Assembly: GCA_013376985.1 (NCBI GenBank)
Contig: JACABB010000008.1
Location: 80,585 to 144,584 of the forward strand
Reading direction: 5' to 3'
DNA length: 64,000 nucleotides
From: Bacteroidales bacterium
GTDB lineage: Bacteria > Bacteroidota > Bacteroidia > Bacteroidales > Tenuifilaceae
A program made the position numbers and the translations under genes. The notes under the pieces were generated by a model, which was not told where the DNA came from, searched no databases, and saw nothing but the letters and a program-made list of their open reading frames with translations. Positions 7,911 to 16,552 of this stretch are shown piece by piece (the first letter of the stretch is position 1; the number at the start of each line of letters is the position of its first letter).

Positions 7911-9179
7911 TTACTTTATTTTGTATGCCATCAGGGCATTTCCATGTCTTAAATAAAGAACACCATTGCTAATTGCTGGGTGCGACCAACAAGGGCCTTT
8001 TCCATAAGGAGCTTGAAAGGAACTAACAATTGCAAAATCTTCTGGAGTAGCCTTAACAAGAGCAATATAACCTGTTTTCTCCTCGTAGCAATAAAGCATT
8101 CCATCATTCGCTATAATTGAACCTTTGGTCTTCCAATCCTTTTCGTACATCGTTTTTCCAGTATTCCAGTCAATGCAGCACCATTTACCAATCTTATTAT
8201 TAATCCAGTTTGATCCATATAAATACCCATCAACCAAAACTACGCCTCCATGATGAACATCGAGGGTTTCATCCGTCCAATTCAAAGTTAAGGTTTTGAA
8301 ATCGTTGGATAGGCTATACATAGCACCAACGTGATCGTAACCTCCTGTGATATATATCTTATGATCCTTATAAATTGGGGTATTCGTATTAGTATAAGGA
8401 GCACCAGGCCATATCTTAACCGATTTCTCATTTTTAAGGCCAGCATAATTGCTGCTACTTAAAATTTCACCATTTTCAGCATCTACAACCAGCAAATATG
8501 TCCCTGTAATTGTAATAATTAACTTCTTTTCACCTTCTTTAACCAGCAAAGGAGATACATAAGCAGCCGTATCCTTCATGCTTTTGCTTTGCCAAATAGT
8601 TTCTCCAGTATTTTTATCTAATGCAACTATTGTTGTTTTCGTCCCACAAGGCGTAAATATCACCTTATTATCAACAACCAATAGTGACTCCGAATATCCC
8701 CAACTACCATACTTCCCTTCGAATTTTTTATACCCATTAATTTTCCAAATAACCTGACCATCTATAGCATTTAAACAGACCACATAGCCCATTCCGCTTG
8801 ATACGTATACTCTATTCCCATCAACTGTTGGCGTTGAACGACTATCAGGAAAAGCATCAACCCATGTACGACCATAGGGTGTCTGCCATTTAATCTTTCC
8901 TGTCATATCAAGAGCAACCAAAACATCCATAGTGTCTTTAATTCCCGTTAGGTAAACAGTTTCGTTTGCGATCGATATTGATGAATACCCCTGGGGTAGA
9001 TTTTCATTTGACCAGATTAGCTGAGGTCCGTTATCAGGCCAAACTTTAAGTAATCCAGATTCATTATAAACCCCAGTTCTACCTAAACCTCTCCACTCAC
9101 TGATTGTTTGTGCATTGCTAATAAACGCAGTAGACAACAATACAAATACGCTAATTATTAAAAGATTTCTAGTTTTCAT
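7911..9179 (-). CDS. Secreted PQQ-like (WRG-type) beta-propeller protein
   Basis: 422 residues with a Sec signal peptide (hydrophobic to about 20, cleavage near SNAQ). The mature protein opens with EWRGLGRTGVYNESGLLKVW, followed by a proline-rich turn and the LIW strand typical of this PQQ-like group. Blades carry DGQVIW, NTGETIW and ENGEILS signatures. It is the most divergent of the four tandem paralogues between 7911 and 13110. It probably resides in the periplasm or at the outer membrane. Similar proteins are usually named BamB-like, but no BAM role is implied here. A terminator-like inverted repeat follows, so it may be transcribed separately from the 474-residue protein gene. Confidence 0.82.
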   Translation of the reverse strand: MKTRNLLIISVFVLLSTAFISNAQTISEWRGLGRTGVYNESGLLKVWPDNGPQLIWSNENLPQGYSSISIANETVYLTGIKDTMDVLVALDMTGKIKWQTPYGRTWVDAFPDSRSTPTVDGNRVYVSSGMGYVVCLNAIDGQVIWKINGYKKFEGKYGSWGYSESLLVVDNKVIFTPCGTKTTIVALDKNTGETIWQSKSMKDTAAYVSPLLVKEGEKKLIITITGTYLLVVDAENGEILSSSNYAGLKNEKSVKIWPGAPYTNTNTPIYKDHKIYITGGYDHVGAMYSLSNDFKTLTLNWTDETLDVHHGGVVLVDGYLYGSNWINNKIGKWCCIDWNTGKTMYEKDWKTKGSIIANDGMLYCYEEKTGYIALVKATPEDFAIVSSFQAPYGKGPCWSHPAISNGVLYLRHGNALMAYKIK

Positions 9180-9272
9180 AGTTATTACATTATAGTTTAT
9201 TCAGACTGCTAAATTATGATAAACAAACATGAATCAAAGCAAGGTTACTAGCAGATATTAAAATTAAACGAG

Positions 9273-9330
9273 GAAAAGCAAAGAACCCAGAATCGAAATT
9301 TACGCTATTGAACGATTCTAGGCTTTTCTC
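9273..9330 (-). terminator. Imperfect terminator hairpin after a PQQ-like gene
   Basis: On the minus strand, downstream of the stop at 9344, AGAATCG pairs with CGATTCT with further imperfect AAAGCC/GG..TTT pairing, and TTGCTTTT follows. It fits termination of the 405/407-residue paralogue unit. Confidence 0.4.
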
Positions 9331-9343
9331 TTAATTAAGAATT

Positions 9344-10567
9344 TTACTTTTTAGCAATATCGTATACAAACAAGGAATTGTCATGTCTGATGTAAAGTCT
9401 TCCATCTTTAATCACCGGGTGTGAGCAATGTAATTGTTCAGTACCCCCTTTGATCTTGAATGATCCTAATTTTTCAAATCCATTTTCTTTTGGTTTCAAT
9501 AGCTTAACCAATCCACCTCGTAATTGATAGCAATAAATCAACCCTTCGGCTGAAATAACATTTGCAATATCAACTTTCATTGAATCAGAGTATATCTCCT
9601 TTCCAGTATTCCACTCATAACAACCAAATTCTTTCTTATCACCACCCGCTAATCCGTAAAAGCGATCACCCAATAGTACCATATCACCTTGCTGAGTTTC
9701 AATATTAGAGTTTCGCCAAACTTCGGATATACTATATCCATTATCGTTAATCTTTAGCATAAAACTACCTGCCTTCCAATTATCAACTGCAAAAAGATAC
9801 CCATTTCGATATATAGGTGTGTTTGCCAAAGGACTTCCTTTTAGCTGATATTCCCATGCTAATTTGCCAGTCTTAATATCAACAGATATTAATCTTTTGT
9901 TTGTTTGGGTTACAAAAAATCTATTTTCACCTATTTGAACTAAAATAGGAGAAGAATAAGAAGTGCTATCATTAGATCCTGTTATTTTCCAAATTAAATC
10001 TCCTGATTTTCTATCTAATGCAATAACATCAGCATCGGTACTTGCCGTGGTACAAAATAATTTTTCTCCATCTATAACTAGGTTTTCGCAAAACCCATAT
10101 CCAAGAAAAACGCATTTATATTCTTTAACAATGTCTTTTGACCAGACAATATTTCCATTTTCCGCATCAAAGCAATAAAGGACACCTAAACCATTAATTA
10201 CATAACCTAACCCATTATATATCGTTGGGGTTGAACGAATCCCTGGCCAATTCTTTGTCCAATCAACTCCAAGTTTTTTCTTCCATAATAGAATTCCTTC
10301 TGTATTAAAGGCAAATACATAACTAATGCTATCTATTGTTCCTATAGTATAAACTTTATTTGAAGTCACAACTGCCGCTGAATAGCCTTTTCCCAGACTA
10401 TCATACTTCCAGAGTAATTGTGGTCCAGTAGCAGGCCATTGAGTCATTAGATTTTTTTCAGGATAAATGCCGTTTCTTTCTGGGCCACGCCATTGAGCAA
10501 CTTCCTGTTTAGAACTACATTGTGTGAAAAATGCAATCGCAATAATTGAGGCAACAATCAGTCTCAT
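9344..10567 (-). CDS. PQQ-like (WRG-type) propeller, probable lipoprotein
   Basis: 407 residues. The N-terminus MRLIVASIIAIAFFTQCSSK looks like a lipoprotein signal with Cys17 as the acylation site, although the lipobox is not canonical. The mature part opens with QWRGPERNGIYPEKNLM and continues with the WPATGPQLLWKYDSLGKGYS motif shared with the two upstream paralogues. Propeller blades (AENGNIVW, KSGDLIW, KTGKLAW) fill the rest. Lipid anchoring would distinguish it from the soluble paralogues. It starts 40 bp after the 405-residue paralogue, so the two are probably cotranscribed. Function unknown. Confidence 0.82.
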   Translation of the reverse strand: MRLIVASIIAIAFFTQCSSKQEVAQWRGPERNGIYPEKNLMTQWPATGPQLLWKYDSLGKGYSAAVVTSNKVYTIGTIDSISYVFAFNTEGILLWKKKLGVDWTKNWPGIRSTPTIYNGLGYVINGLGVLYCFDAENGNIVWSKDIVKEYKCVFLGYGFCENLVIDGEKLFCTTASTDADVIALDRKSGDLIWKITGSNDSTSYSSPILVQIGENRFFVTQTNKRLISVDIKTGKLAWEYQLKGSPLANTPIYRNGYLFAVDNWKAGSFMLKINDNGYSISEVWRNSNIETQQGDMVLLGDRFYGLAGGDKKEFGCYEWNTGKEIYSDSMKVDIANVISAEGLIYCYQLRGGLVKLLKPKENGFEKLGSFKIKGGTEQLHCSHPVIKDGRLYIRHDNSLFVYDIAKK

Positions 10568-10607
10568 AATAAATTTATTTTTTTAATGTTGTTTTTATAA
10601 TGAAAAT

Positions 10608-11825
10608 TTATTTAGCCGATATTGAATAAACCCATAATGTATTTGCATACCTAATGTAAAGTCGTCCCTTATCAATTACCGGAATTGCAATATGATCTCG
10701 TTTAACCCCTTCAACTTTAAATTTACTAATTATTTCGAAACCACTCTCAAGCGGTTTTACCAATGCAACCTCACCATTATAAGTATAAACATATATTAAA
10801 CCATCAGCCGCAACCACAGAAGACGGCGAAATTGTTTTAACAGAATCCCTTACAACACCTGTAATCCAATCTACACATGAGAAATGTTTTGTAGTCCAAT
10901 CGGCTCCATAAATATTATTTCCAATAAGCACAACGCCTCCATGTTCAAGATCAAAGAGTTTGCTTTTCCAAACTTCTGTAACCGATTTACCATCCTCTGC
11001 AAGTTTCAGCATAACACTACCCCACTCCCATCCGTTCATTGCAAATATGTACCCATCCCGATAAACAGGAGTGTTTCCATGTATTCCATTCGGATATAAT
11101 AAATCATGACTCCAAACAACATCACCATTTTCAGGGTTAATCGATAAAATTGACTTTGTAGTAATGGTTAAAAGATATTTAATTCCTTTAAAATCAATCA
11201 AAAGAGGAGAGCAATATGCACTCACTTCTCCAACACCTTTGCTTTTCCAAATTAGATTACCATTTTTTCTGTTAAGTGCTATCACATTAGCATCAACTCC
11301 GCCTGGCGTGCAAAAAAGTTTATCCCCATCAATTAACAGATTCTCAGTTATCCCAAATTTCACAACCCTTCCATCATACTGCTTATAAAGATCAACTGTC
11401 CAAAGTATTTCACCATTTTCTGGGTTGAAGCAGTAAATAACTCCACGTCCACTTAAAACATATCCATGTCCATCGAAAATTAATGGAGTAGAACGAACAC
11501 CAGGGAAATTAACAATCCACTCCTTTCCTAATTCTTTTTTCCAGAGCAACTCACCGTTATGGTTAAATGCAAAAAGGTAACTAGTGCTATCCGTTGTTCC
11601 GGTTATAAATACTTTATCTTTAGTAACTGCGGCAGATGTATATCCAACACCTAGTCCGTCATATTTCCAAATTAAATTCAACCCATTCTCAGGCCATTTA
11701 GTCAATAGGTTTTTTTCTGGGTAAATGCCATCTCTTTGAGGCCCTCTCCATGTTGAGTTATTCTGAGCATTAATATTTAAAACTATTAATAGTAGAATAA
11801 TTGCAATAATAGGCGTGCTTTTCAT
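10608..11825 (-). CDS. Secreted PQQ-like (WRG-type) beta-propeller protein
   Basis: 405 residues with a Sec signal peptide ending near NINAQ (about 21). It opens with TWRGPQRDGIYPEKNLL. It is closely related to the 407- and 439-residue neighbours: the PGVRSTP strand, the ENLLIDGDKLFCTPGG segment and SAYCSPLLI are shared almost word for word with the gene upstream. The two conserved cysteines (CTPGG and YCSP) in the same relative places suggest a structural disulfide or common ligand site. Tandem duplication explains the array. No catalytic site is visible, and the substrate or partner is unknown. Confidence 0.82.
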   Translation of the reverse strand: MKSTPIIAIILLLIVLNINAQNNSTWRGPQRDGIYPEKNLLTKWPENGLNLIWKYDGLGVGYTSAAVTKDKVFITGTTDSTSYLFAFNHNGELLWKKELGKEWIVNFPGVRSTPLIFDGHGYVLSGRGVIYCFNPENGEILWTVDLYKQYDGRVVKFGITENLLIDGDKLFCTPGGVDANVIALNRKNGNLIWKSKGVGEVSAYCSPLLIDFKGIKYLLTITTKSILSINPENGDVVWSHDLLYPNGIHGNTPVYRDGYIFAMNGWEWGSVMLKLAEDGKSVTEVWKSKLFDLEHGGVVLIGNNIYGADWTTKHFSCVDWITGVVRDSVKTISPSSVVAADGLIYVYTYNGEVALVKPLESGFEIISKFKVEGVKRDHIAIPVIDKGRLYIRYANTLWVYSISAK

Positions 11826-11850
11826 ATTTTTTATTTTAATTGATAAAAAA

Positions 11851-11880
11851 ATCCCGAAAGAAGAATTAATCTTTCGGGAT
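11851..11880 (-). terminator. Rho-independent terminator
   Basis: ATCCCGAAAGA and TCTTTCGGGAT form a perfect 11-bp stem with an 8-nt loop. On the minus strand a run of seven T follows. It closes the transcript of the first PQQ-like paralogue (stop at 11893). Confidence 0.85.
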
Positions 11881-11892
11881 AGTATTTTTTGA

Positions 11893-13110
11893 TTAGTTTG
11901 CCGCTATTGAGTAGACCATTAAAGAAGTTCCATGCCTAACATACAATTTTTTATCATTAATGACTAGATGCGCCCAATGCTGATTTGCGCCAAAAGGCAC
12001 TTTAAACTTACTAATAAGATTAAAAGTATCTTCCTTGGGTTCCACAAGTGCAACCTCTCCATTCTCACTATAACAGTATAGCATTCCATCAGCATAAATA
12101 GTATTTCCTGGTTTTGGTAAGATCTCCGATGAACTCAACTCTTTTCCTGTTTTCCAATCAAGAACAAACCATTTCTTACTTTTATCTCCTGCACCATATA
12201 ATTTTCCATTCAGGAGAACTACACCACCCATACGATTATCAAGAGATGGATTCCTCCACACCTCAGTCACACTTGAACCATCATCAGCAAGTTTTAATAA
12301 AACGCTACCCTTGCCATACCCGCTAACACAATAAATATACCCATCGCTGTATAAAGGAGTATTTGCATGAACTGAATATTGATTTGTTTGCTCATGACTC
12401 CATAAAAGATTCCCATTTAAAGCATCAATTCCAATTATTGAATTAGCAGTCATTGTTACAAGTATTCTCTTATTAGATAACTTAATAAGCATTGGCGAAC
12501 AATACGCACTCGGTTCACCTTTTCCTTGGCTCTTCCACATTAACTTACCACTATTTCTATCTAAAGCAATTACATTGGCATCAGCACCTCCAGGAGTACA
12601 ATAAAGAGTATTGCCATCAACGAGTAAATTTTCAGTTACACCCCAAACTATATTCTTTCCATCATAATCCTTCATTAAATCAACACTCCAAATAATATTA
12701 CCATTCTCAGCATTTAAACATACAACCACGCCATAACCACTCATTAAGTATATATTTTCATTAACATATAGTGGCGTCGATCTAACACCCGGCCAACTTT
12801 CAGTCCACTCCTTACCATACTCCTTTTTCCAAAGAAGTTTGCCATCTAAGTCAAAAGAGAATATCACACCCATTCCATTTATGGTTCCAGCAGTAAAAAT
12901 GGCCTTTGACGTGACAGTTGCTGATGAATGTCCATCGCCCAATTCATCGAAATGCCAAAGTAATTTGGGTCCATTTTCAGGCCATTGTTTAAGCAAGCCT
13001 GTTTCGTTGTAGATACCATCACGATTAGCACCCCTCCACTGTACAATTTCCTGAAAAGGAATAAAACTACAGAAAAGAGTGATGATTGGGATTAAAAATA
13101 GTTTTTTCAT
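11893..13110 (-). CDS. Secreted PQQ-like (WRG-type) beta-propeller protein
   Basis: 405 residues from the ATG at 13110. This start gives a clean signal peptide MKKLFLIPIITLFCSF; an in-frame start further upstream would add 34 residues with no signal-peptide logic. The mature protein opens with QWRGANRDGIYNETGLL. It shares the PGVRSTP, TENLLVDG, CTPGGADANVIAL and SAYCSP segments with the next paralogue. It is the first gene of the four-member array and is followed by its own strong terminator, so it is probably a separate transcription unit. Likely periplasmic; function unknown. Confidence 0.82.
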   Translation of the reverse strand: MKKLFLIPIITLFCSFIPFQEIVQWRGANRDGIYNETGLLKQWPENGPKLLWHFDELGDGHSSATVTSKAIFTAGTINGMGVIFSFDLDGKLLWKKEYGKEWTESWPGVRSTPLYVNENIYLMSGYGVVVCLNAENGNIIWSVDLMKDYDGKNIVWGVTENLLVDGNTLYCTPGGADANVIALDRNSGKLMWKSQGKGEPSAYCSPMLIKLSNKRILVTMTANSIIGIDALNGNLLWSHEQTNQYSVHANTPLYSDGYIYCVSGYGKGSVLLKLADDGSSVTEVWRNPSLDNRMGGVVLLNGKLYGAGDKSKKWFVLDWKTGKELSSSEILPKPGNTIYADGMLYCYSENGEVALVEPKEDTFNLISKFKVPFGANQHWAHLVINDKKLYVRHGTSLMVYSIAAN

Positions 13111-13450
13111 GAGTTTATAATTTATGAAGTAACATATTATCAATAATATCAAGATTTGTATTTTAGTATCACTAATAAGGTTGCCCTCTTGGAATGTCCG
13201 TATTATGATCATTCACTTGATCGTGCGTTTTTACATGGACAATTCATTGATTTAAAGCTATGTTTATCATTTAATGATTTGCAGGTTTTAAATTGTTCTG
13301 GTTAAGTAGATTGATTTATTTCATTTTCTGATTTTATACAAACGAATGTACACTACCATAAAATCAACAAAAACAATTCATAATATTCGATTAACAAACA
13401 GTCTAATAGTTTAATACCAATCTATATTCAGATGAAAATTCTTTTATAAA
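13111..13450. other. Intergenic region upstream of the PQQ-like array
   Basis: About 340 bp without a gene. It must carry the promoter of the first PQQ-like paralogue, but I found no convincing TTTG/TAnnTTTG pair on the minus strand. It is AT-rich and shows no repeat of the families found elsewhere. Confidence 0.5.
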
Positions 13451-13482
13451 AATTAACCCTGTGATTCGCCACAGGGTTAATT
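13451..13482 (-). terminator. Rho-independent terminator
   Basis: AATTAACCCTGTG and its complement form a 13-bp stem with a 6-nt loop (ATTCGC on the plus strand). TTTTTATAAAAG follows on the minus strand. It lies 24 bp after the stop of the TSP3/EF-hand protein gene. Confidence 0.85.
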
Positions 13483-13506
13483 GGTTGATTTCTAGGGCAT
13501 ATTTGT

Positions 13507-14937
13507 TTATTGAGAGAAAAAGAAGTCGTTCAAATCGTATATATCCTCAGGTTTAAGGTTTGTTTTTTCATCGAAATAGCTGTCAATTGCTTTTAGCAAC
13601 TCCGAGAAAGAGATGTAACCATCACCATCAGTATCAACAAATTTAAACTTATCAGGTATAATTCCCGGTGTAAATGATATACTACGAGTCCAAATTTTTG
13701 CAACAGGAATTACTTTGATCTCCTTTCTCAGCACAGCATTTTTGGGATCAAACATTTCGGCTAGTTTGTCCTGAGATAATTGAACTCCATTATCATCAAC
13801 CGTTGCCCCTATTGGAGTATTTGGCTCTTTATCAAGATAATCATAAACACCATCCTTATCAGTATCCAATGGACAGCCCATCGAATCAACCTGAACACCA
13901 TTTGGGGTATCGGGGCACTGATCAATAATATCAAGTATATAATCGTTATCCTGATCCGAAATTAGAATAGGATCATAATCAATATCCGCAAACATTTTCT
14001 CTATTGTAATTGTCTTAGAATCAGAGAAAAGGTCGAAATTCATAGAAAAATAGGTGAATGTAAATATATCATTATATCCCTTGGATTTTAACCCTATTTT
14101 TTTTGCAACCTCAGCATCATAGTTATCAAGTAAATCCGTAAGTGTATAATTCACCGTTGTTGCAACTCTTAGATTAACTCTATAGGACAAATAAAAGTCA
14201 AAACCAAACTCAAATGGAATTGTAAAAGAGTTTTGAGAATAACTCTTGTCTTTGAAAAATTTTGCCCCAGATAAATCTGTCTCATACTTTCTATCAAAAG
14301 GTACAGGCTTTGCCCTCCAAGCATCAGGTCCATCTTGGTTAAAATCCCGAATGGTGCCGTCCGACCAAAAATGGTAGTAGTTATTCCCACTACCATAAGT
14401 TAAATCACCCTTCGGGCTATAAATAAATGGCGCAATGCCAAGAGATACAAACGGTCTAAACTGCCTTGTGTTTCCAATAAGGTGAGCAAATCCATATTCC
14501 AAATTTACTCCAAGCTGAAATATGTCCGTTGAAAAGGATGAGTTTGGGTAAATATCGTTATTTAAATCGTCTTTTGGTAAAGGGAGTGTGGTTTGCATAT
14601 TACGGGAGATATTAAAATTCTGCCCATTTAAACTCCCATAGAGTACAAAAAAGTTAAGCTTGAAAAAGTTTTTTTTACCAACAAAAGTCGAAACATTTAA
14701 CTTATAACCATTTTGACCAGATAAAAGATTTGTCCCAGGGTTTTTAACATCTCCAAAAAAACTCATTACACCAGCTCCCAATGAAATAACAGGCTTGTAG
14801 ACTGGATTTTCCACCTCAACCTCCTCGTTCAAGAGCTTTTTCCAATATTCTTCATCCTCCTGAGCAAAACTAGCTAACCCAAGAATAGATAGTAAAACTG
14901 TTAAAAATATTCTATACCTAAAACTCTTTAAATGCAT
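13507..14937 (-). CDS. Outer-membrane barrel protein with TSP3 repeats and EF-hand
   Basis: 476 residues with a signal peptide ending near LASFAQ (about 25). Residues about 45-310 alternate like an outer-membrane beta-barrel or barrel-like domain. Next come thrombospondin type 3 Ca-binding repeats (DQDNDYILDIIDQCPDTP and DTDKDGVYDYLDKEPNTP). In OmpA-family proteins a peptidoglycan-binding OmpA domain usually follows; here the C-terminus instead has a canonical EF-hand loop, DTDGDGYISFSE at 435-446, with all expected ligand positions. A Ca-dependent envelope or surface role is likely. It forms a two-gene operon with the SPOR-domain protein gene 22 bp upstream and ends with a strong terminator. 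Confidence 0.8.
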   Translation of the reverse strand: MHLKSFRYRIFLTVLLSILGLASFAQEDEEYWKKLLNEEVEVENPVYKPVISLGAGVMSFFGDVKNPGTNLLSGQNGYKLNVSTFVGKKNFFKLNFFVLYGSLNGQNFNISRNMQTTLPLPKDDLNNDIYPNSSFSTDIFQLGVNLEYGFAHLIGNTRQFRPFVSLGIAPFIYSPKGDLTYGSGNNYYHFWSDGTIRDFNQDGPDAWRAKPVPFDRKYETDLSGAKFFKDKSYSQNSFTIPFEFGFDFYLSYRVNLRVATTVNYTLTDLLDNYDAEVAKKIGLKSKGYNDIFTFTYFSMNFDLFSDSKTITIEKMFADIDYDPILISDQDNDYILDIIDQCPDTPNGVQVDSMGCPLDTDKDGVYDYLDKEPNTPIGATVDDNGVQLSQDKLAEMFDPKNAVLRKEIKVIPVAKIWTRSISFTPGIIPDKFKFVDTDGDGYISFSELLKAIDSYFDEKTNLKPEDIYDLNDFFFSQ

Positions 14938-14959
14938 GAATGATATTGTATATTATAAA

Positions 14960-16339
14960 CTATCTACACCACTTCTGATTAGTTATCATCAAAGCCTCTT
15001 GAACCGTAATTCGCGTTCCATTATTATATGCTGCGACAAAAGCATCATTAATAGTTGTTGTTTTCCAAAGATTAACTCTATAATCTCTTGCCTCCTTGTA
15101 AGCAGGAAATGATCCTACTGAGTACTTATACCAACCCTCATGCTCCTCGGTTCTAACTTCTTGGGGGATTTTATACCTCTTAAAATATTGTTTAATATTA
15201 ACAGGCTTATGACCTGCGGCGATTTGCACCCTATAATAAACCCCTTTTTCTGGTTCGAGCATGTATGGTTTTAAGTCAAATACTCTTTTGCTAGTTACCT
15301 GTTTCTTTCCTTCTATCTTCTGGTACTTTATTTCAATTTCTTTCCCTCCATCCACACTAGGTTCAGTATAACTTTTACTAGCAACACCTCCTTGAGATAC
15401 AGTTGATGAAAACGTTGGATTTGGAACTGATGCAATAATACCTTCAATGTTCTTAGGATCAAGATTCGACAAGTCAACTTCCTTCTGGACAATATCAATA
15501 ACCTGTGTTGCTTCGTTAACAATAAAAGAGAATGTTCCTTTCAACGTTAACTGCTTGCCCTCATCTTTATTAATTGGAATTAATTTATAGGACACTACAA
15601 ATCGTTGTTCAGCAGGTAGATTCATCCAAAGAAATTTAACCTTTTGATTTTTAAAAGTAAATATGGCATCTTTGGTATGAACAGGCTCTGCTTTAAATCC
15701 TTGCGGGATATCTTCTTCAATCTTTGCAAATTTTTCGGTACTACCTTTATTTACTAAAATATTAACAGTATACTCATTTGCAGTGCCTATAAGACTGGGA
15801 ACCTGACGAATGCATCTAACGTTTTTAGCAACAAGTGAAACAGGGGGTTGGACAGGAACCATTTGTTGAAATTCCTGAATATCAACAATCAGGTTAGGAT
15901 CAATGCGCAAAGATGGCTTTATGTTAATAGTGCTAGAAGTAATATTAATCGATTTTCTTTCATTTCCCTCAATATATGAAAAAAATCCTTTAAGATCAAA
16001 CTGACCTTTTAAGCGTTCATCCACTCTTAATCGGTAAAGAACTTTTATATCCTTTTCAGAGGGTAATTTCAACCAAATAATTTTGATTTTTTGATTTTCG
16101 AATGTGAAGTTTGCATTCGATGGATCAACAACTTGGGCTGTAAGTCCATTAGGTAAGTCTTGCTGAAATCTTGCAAAACTTTCAATCGAACCTTTTTTTA
16201 AATTCAATTCTACGTCAAATTCAGCACCAGCATTAACTTCTGATGGAACACCTACCGAAAGAGATACATCTTCGCTTAACAGCAAATTTATGGAAAGCAC
16301 CCCTACCATGTTGAAAAGAAAGATGATAGTCCTAATCAT
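14960..16339 (-). CDS. Envelope protein with duplicated domain and C-terminal SPOR-like domain
   Basis: 459 residues with an N-terminal hydrophobic signal (about 5-21). Two copies of a beta-rich domain of about 100 residues are visible. Each runs from a segment like GSIESFARFQQDLPNGLTA / GSTEKFAKIEEDIPQGFKA to FTFENQKIKIIWLKLP / FTFKNQKVKFLWMNLP (about 50-110 and 215-275). The C-terminal region (about 365-430) has the SPOR pattern YRVQIAAG ... WYKYSVGSFPAYKEAR. SPOR domains bind denuded peptidoglycan, and the duplicated domains resemble DUF11-type adhesion or scaffold modules. It is cotranscribed with the TSP3/EF-hand barrel gene 22 bp downstream, so the two probably work together in linking outer membrane and cell wall. 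Exact function unknown. Confidence 0.75.
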   Translation of the reverse strand: MIRTIIFLFNMVGVLSINLLLSEDVSLSVGVPSEVNAGAEFDVELNLKKGSIESFARFQQDLPNGLTAQVVDPSNANFTFENQKIKIIWLKLPSEKDIKVLYRLRVDERLKGQFDLKGFFSYIEGNERKSINITSSTINIKPSLRIDPNLIVDIQEFQQMVPVQPPVSLVAKNVRCIRQVPSLIGTANEYTVNILVNKGSTEKFAKIEEDIPQGFKAEPVHTKDAIFTFKNQKVKFLWMNLPAEQRFVVSYKLIPINKDEGKQLTLKGTFSFIVNEATQVIDIVQKEVDLSNLDPKNIEGIIASVPNPTFSSTVSQGGVASKSYTEPSVDGGKEIEIKYQKIEGKKQVTSKRVFDLKPYMLEPEKGVYYRVQIAAGHKPVNIKQYFKRYKIPQEVRTEEHEGWYKYSVGSFPAYKEARDYRVNLWKTTTINDAFVAAYNNGTRITVQEALMITNQKWCR

Positions 16340-16457
16340 TACTGTTGCTGTACTTAGAGTTTGTTTAGTTTTAGGTTAATCAAGTACAATAATAGTAAAT
16401 TATTGCAATAAATAACCTACATAATTCCCTAAATTATTGGCTTGTATTAAACCCCAT

Positions 16458-16488
16458 CAAAGATAATAACTTACAATTGTTAATTCAA
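16458..16488 (-). promoter_or_regulatory. Predicted sigma-A-type promoter of the SPOR/TSP3 operon
   Basis: On the minus strand TTG (16488-16486), a 20-bp spacer and TATCTTTG (16465-16458) match the Bacteroidota -33/-7 pattern (TTG ... TAnnTTTG). Transcription would start near 16450, about 110 nt before the ATG at 16339. Confidence 0.45.
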
Positions 16489-16552
16489 TGCATTGTCAAA
16501 CAATATATTATGTCGCCATAAAAACTTATAAACAGATGATTAACAATAGCCA

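Noticed and set aside
7800..9343. tRNA or small RNA genes in the gaps between PQQ-like genes
   Set aside because: The inverted repeats do not fold into a cloverleaf; they fit terminator-like hairpins only.
1172..13110. PQQ-dependent alcohol or glucose dehydrogenases
   Set aside because: The propellers are short (about 400-475 residues or membrane-linked), with no Ca-binding, vicinal disulfide or heme motif; only PQQ-like blade signatures are visible.
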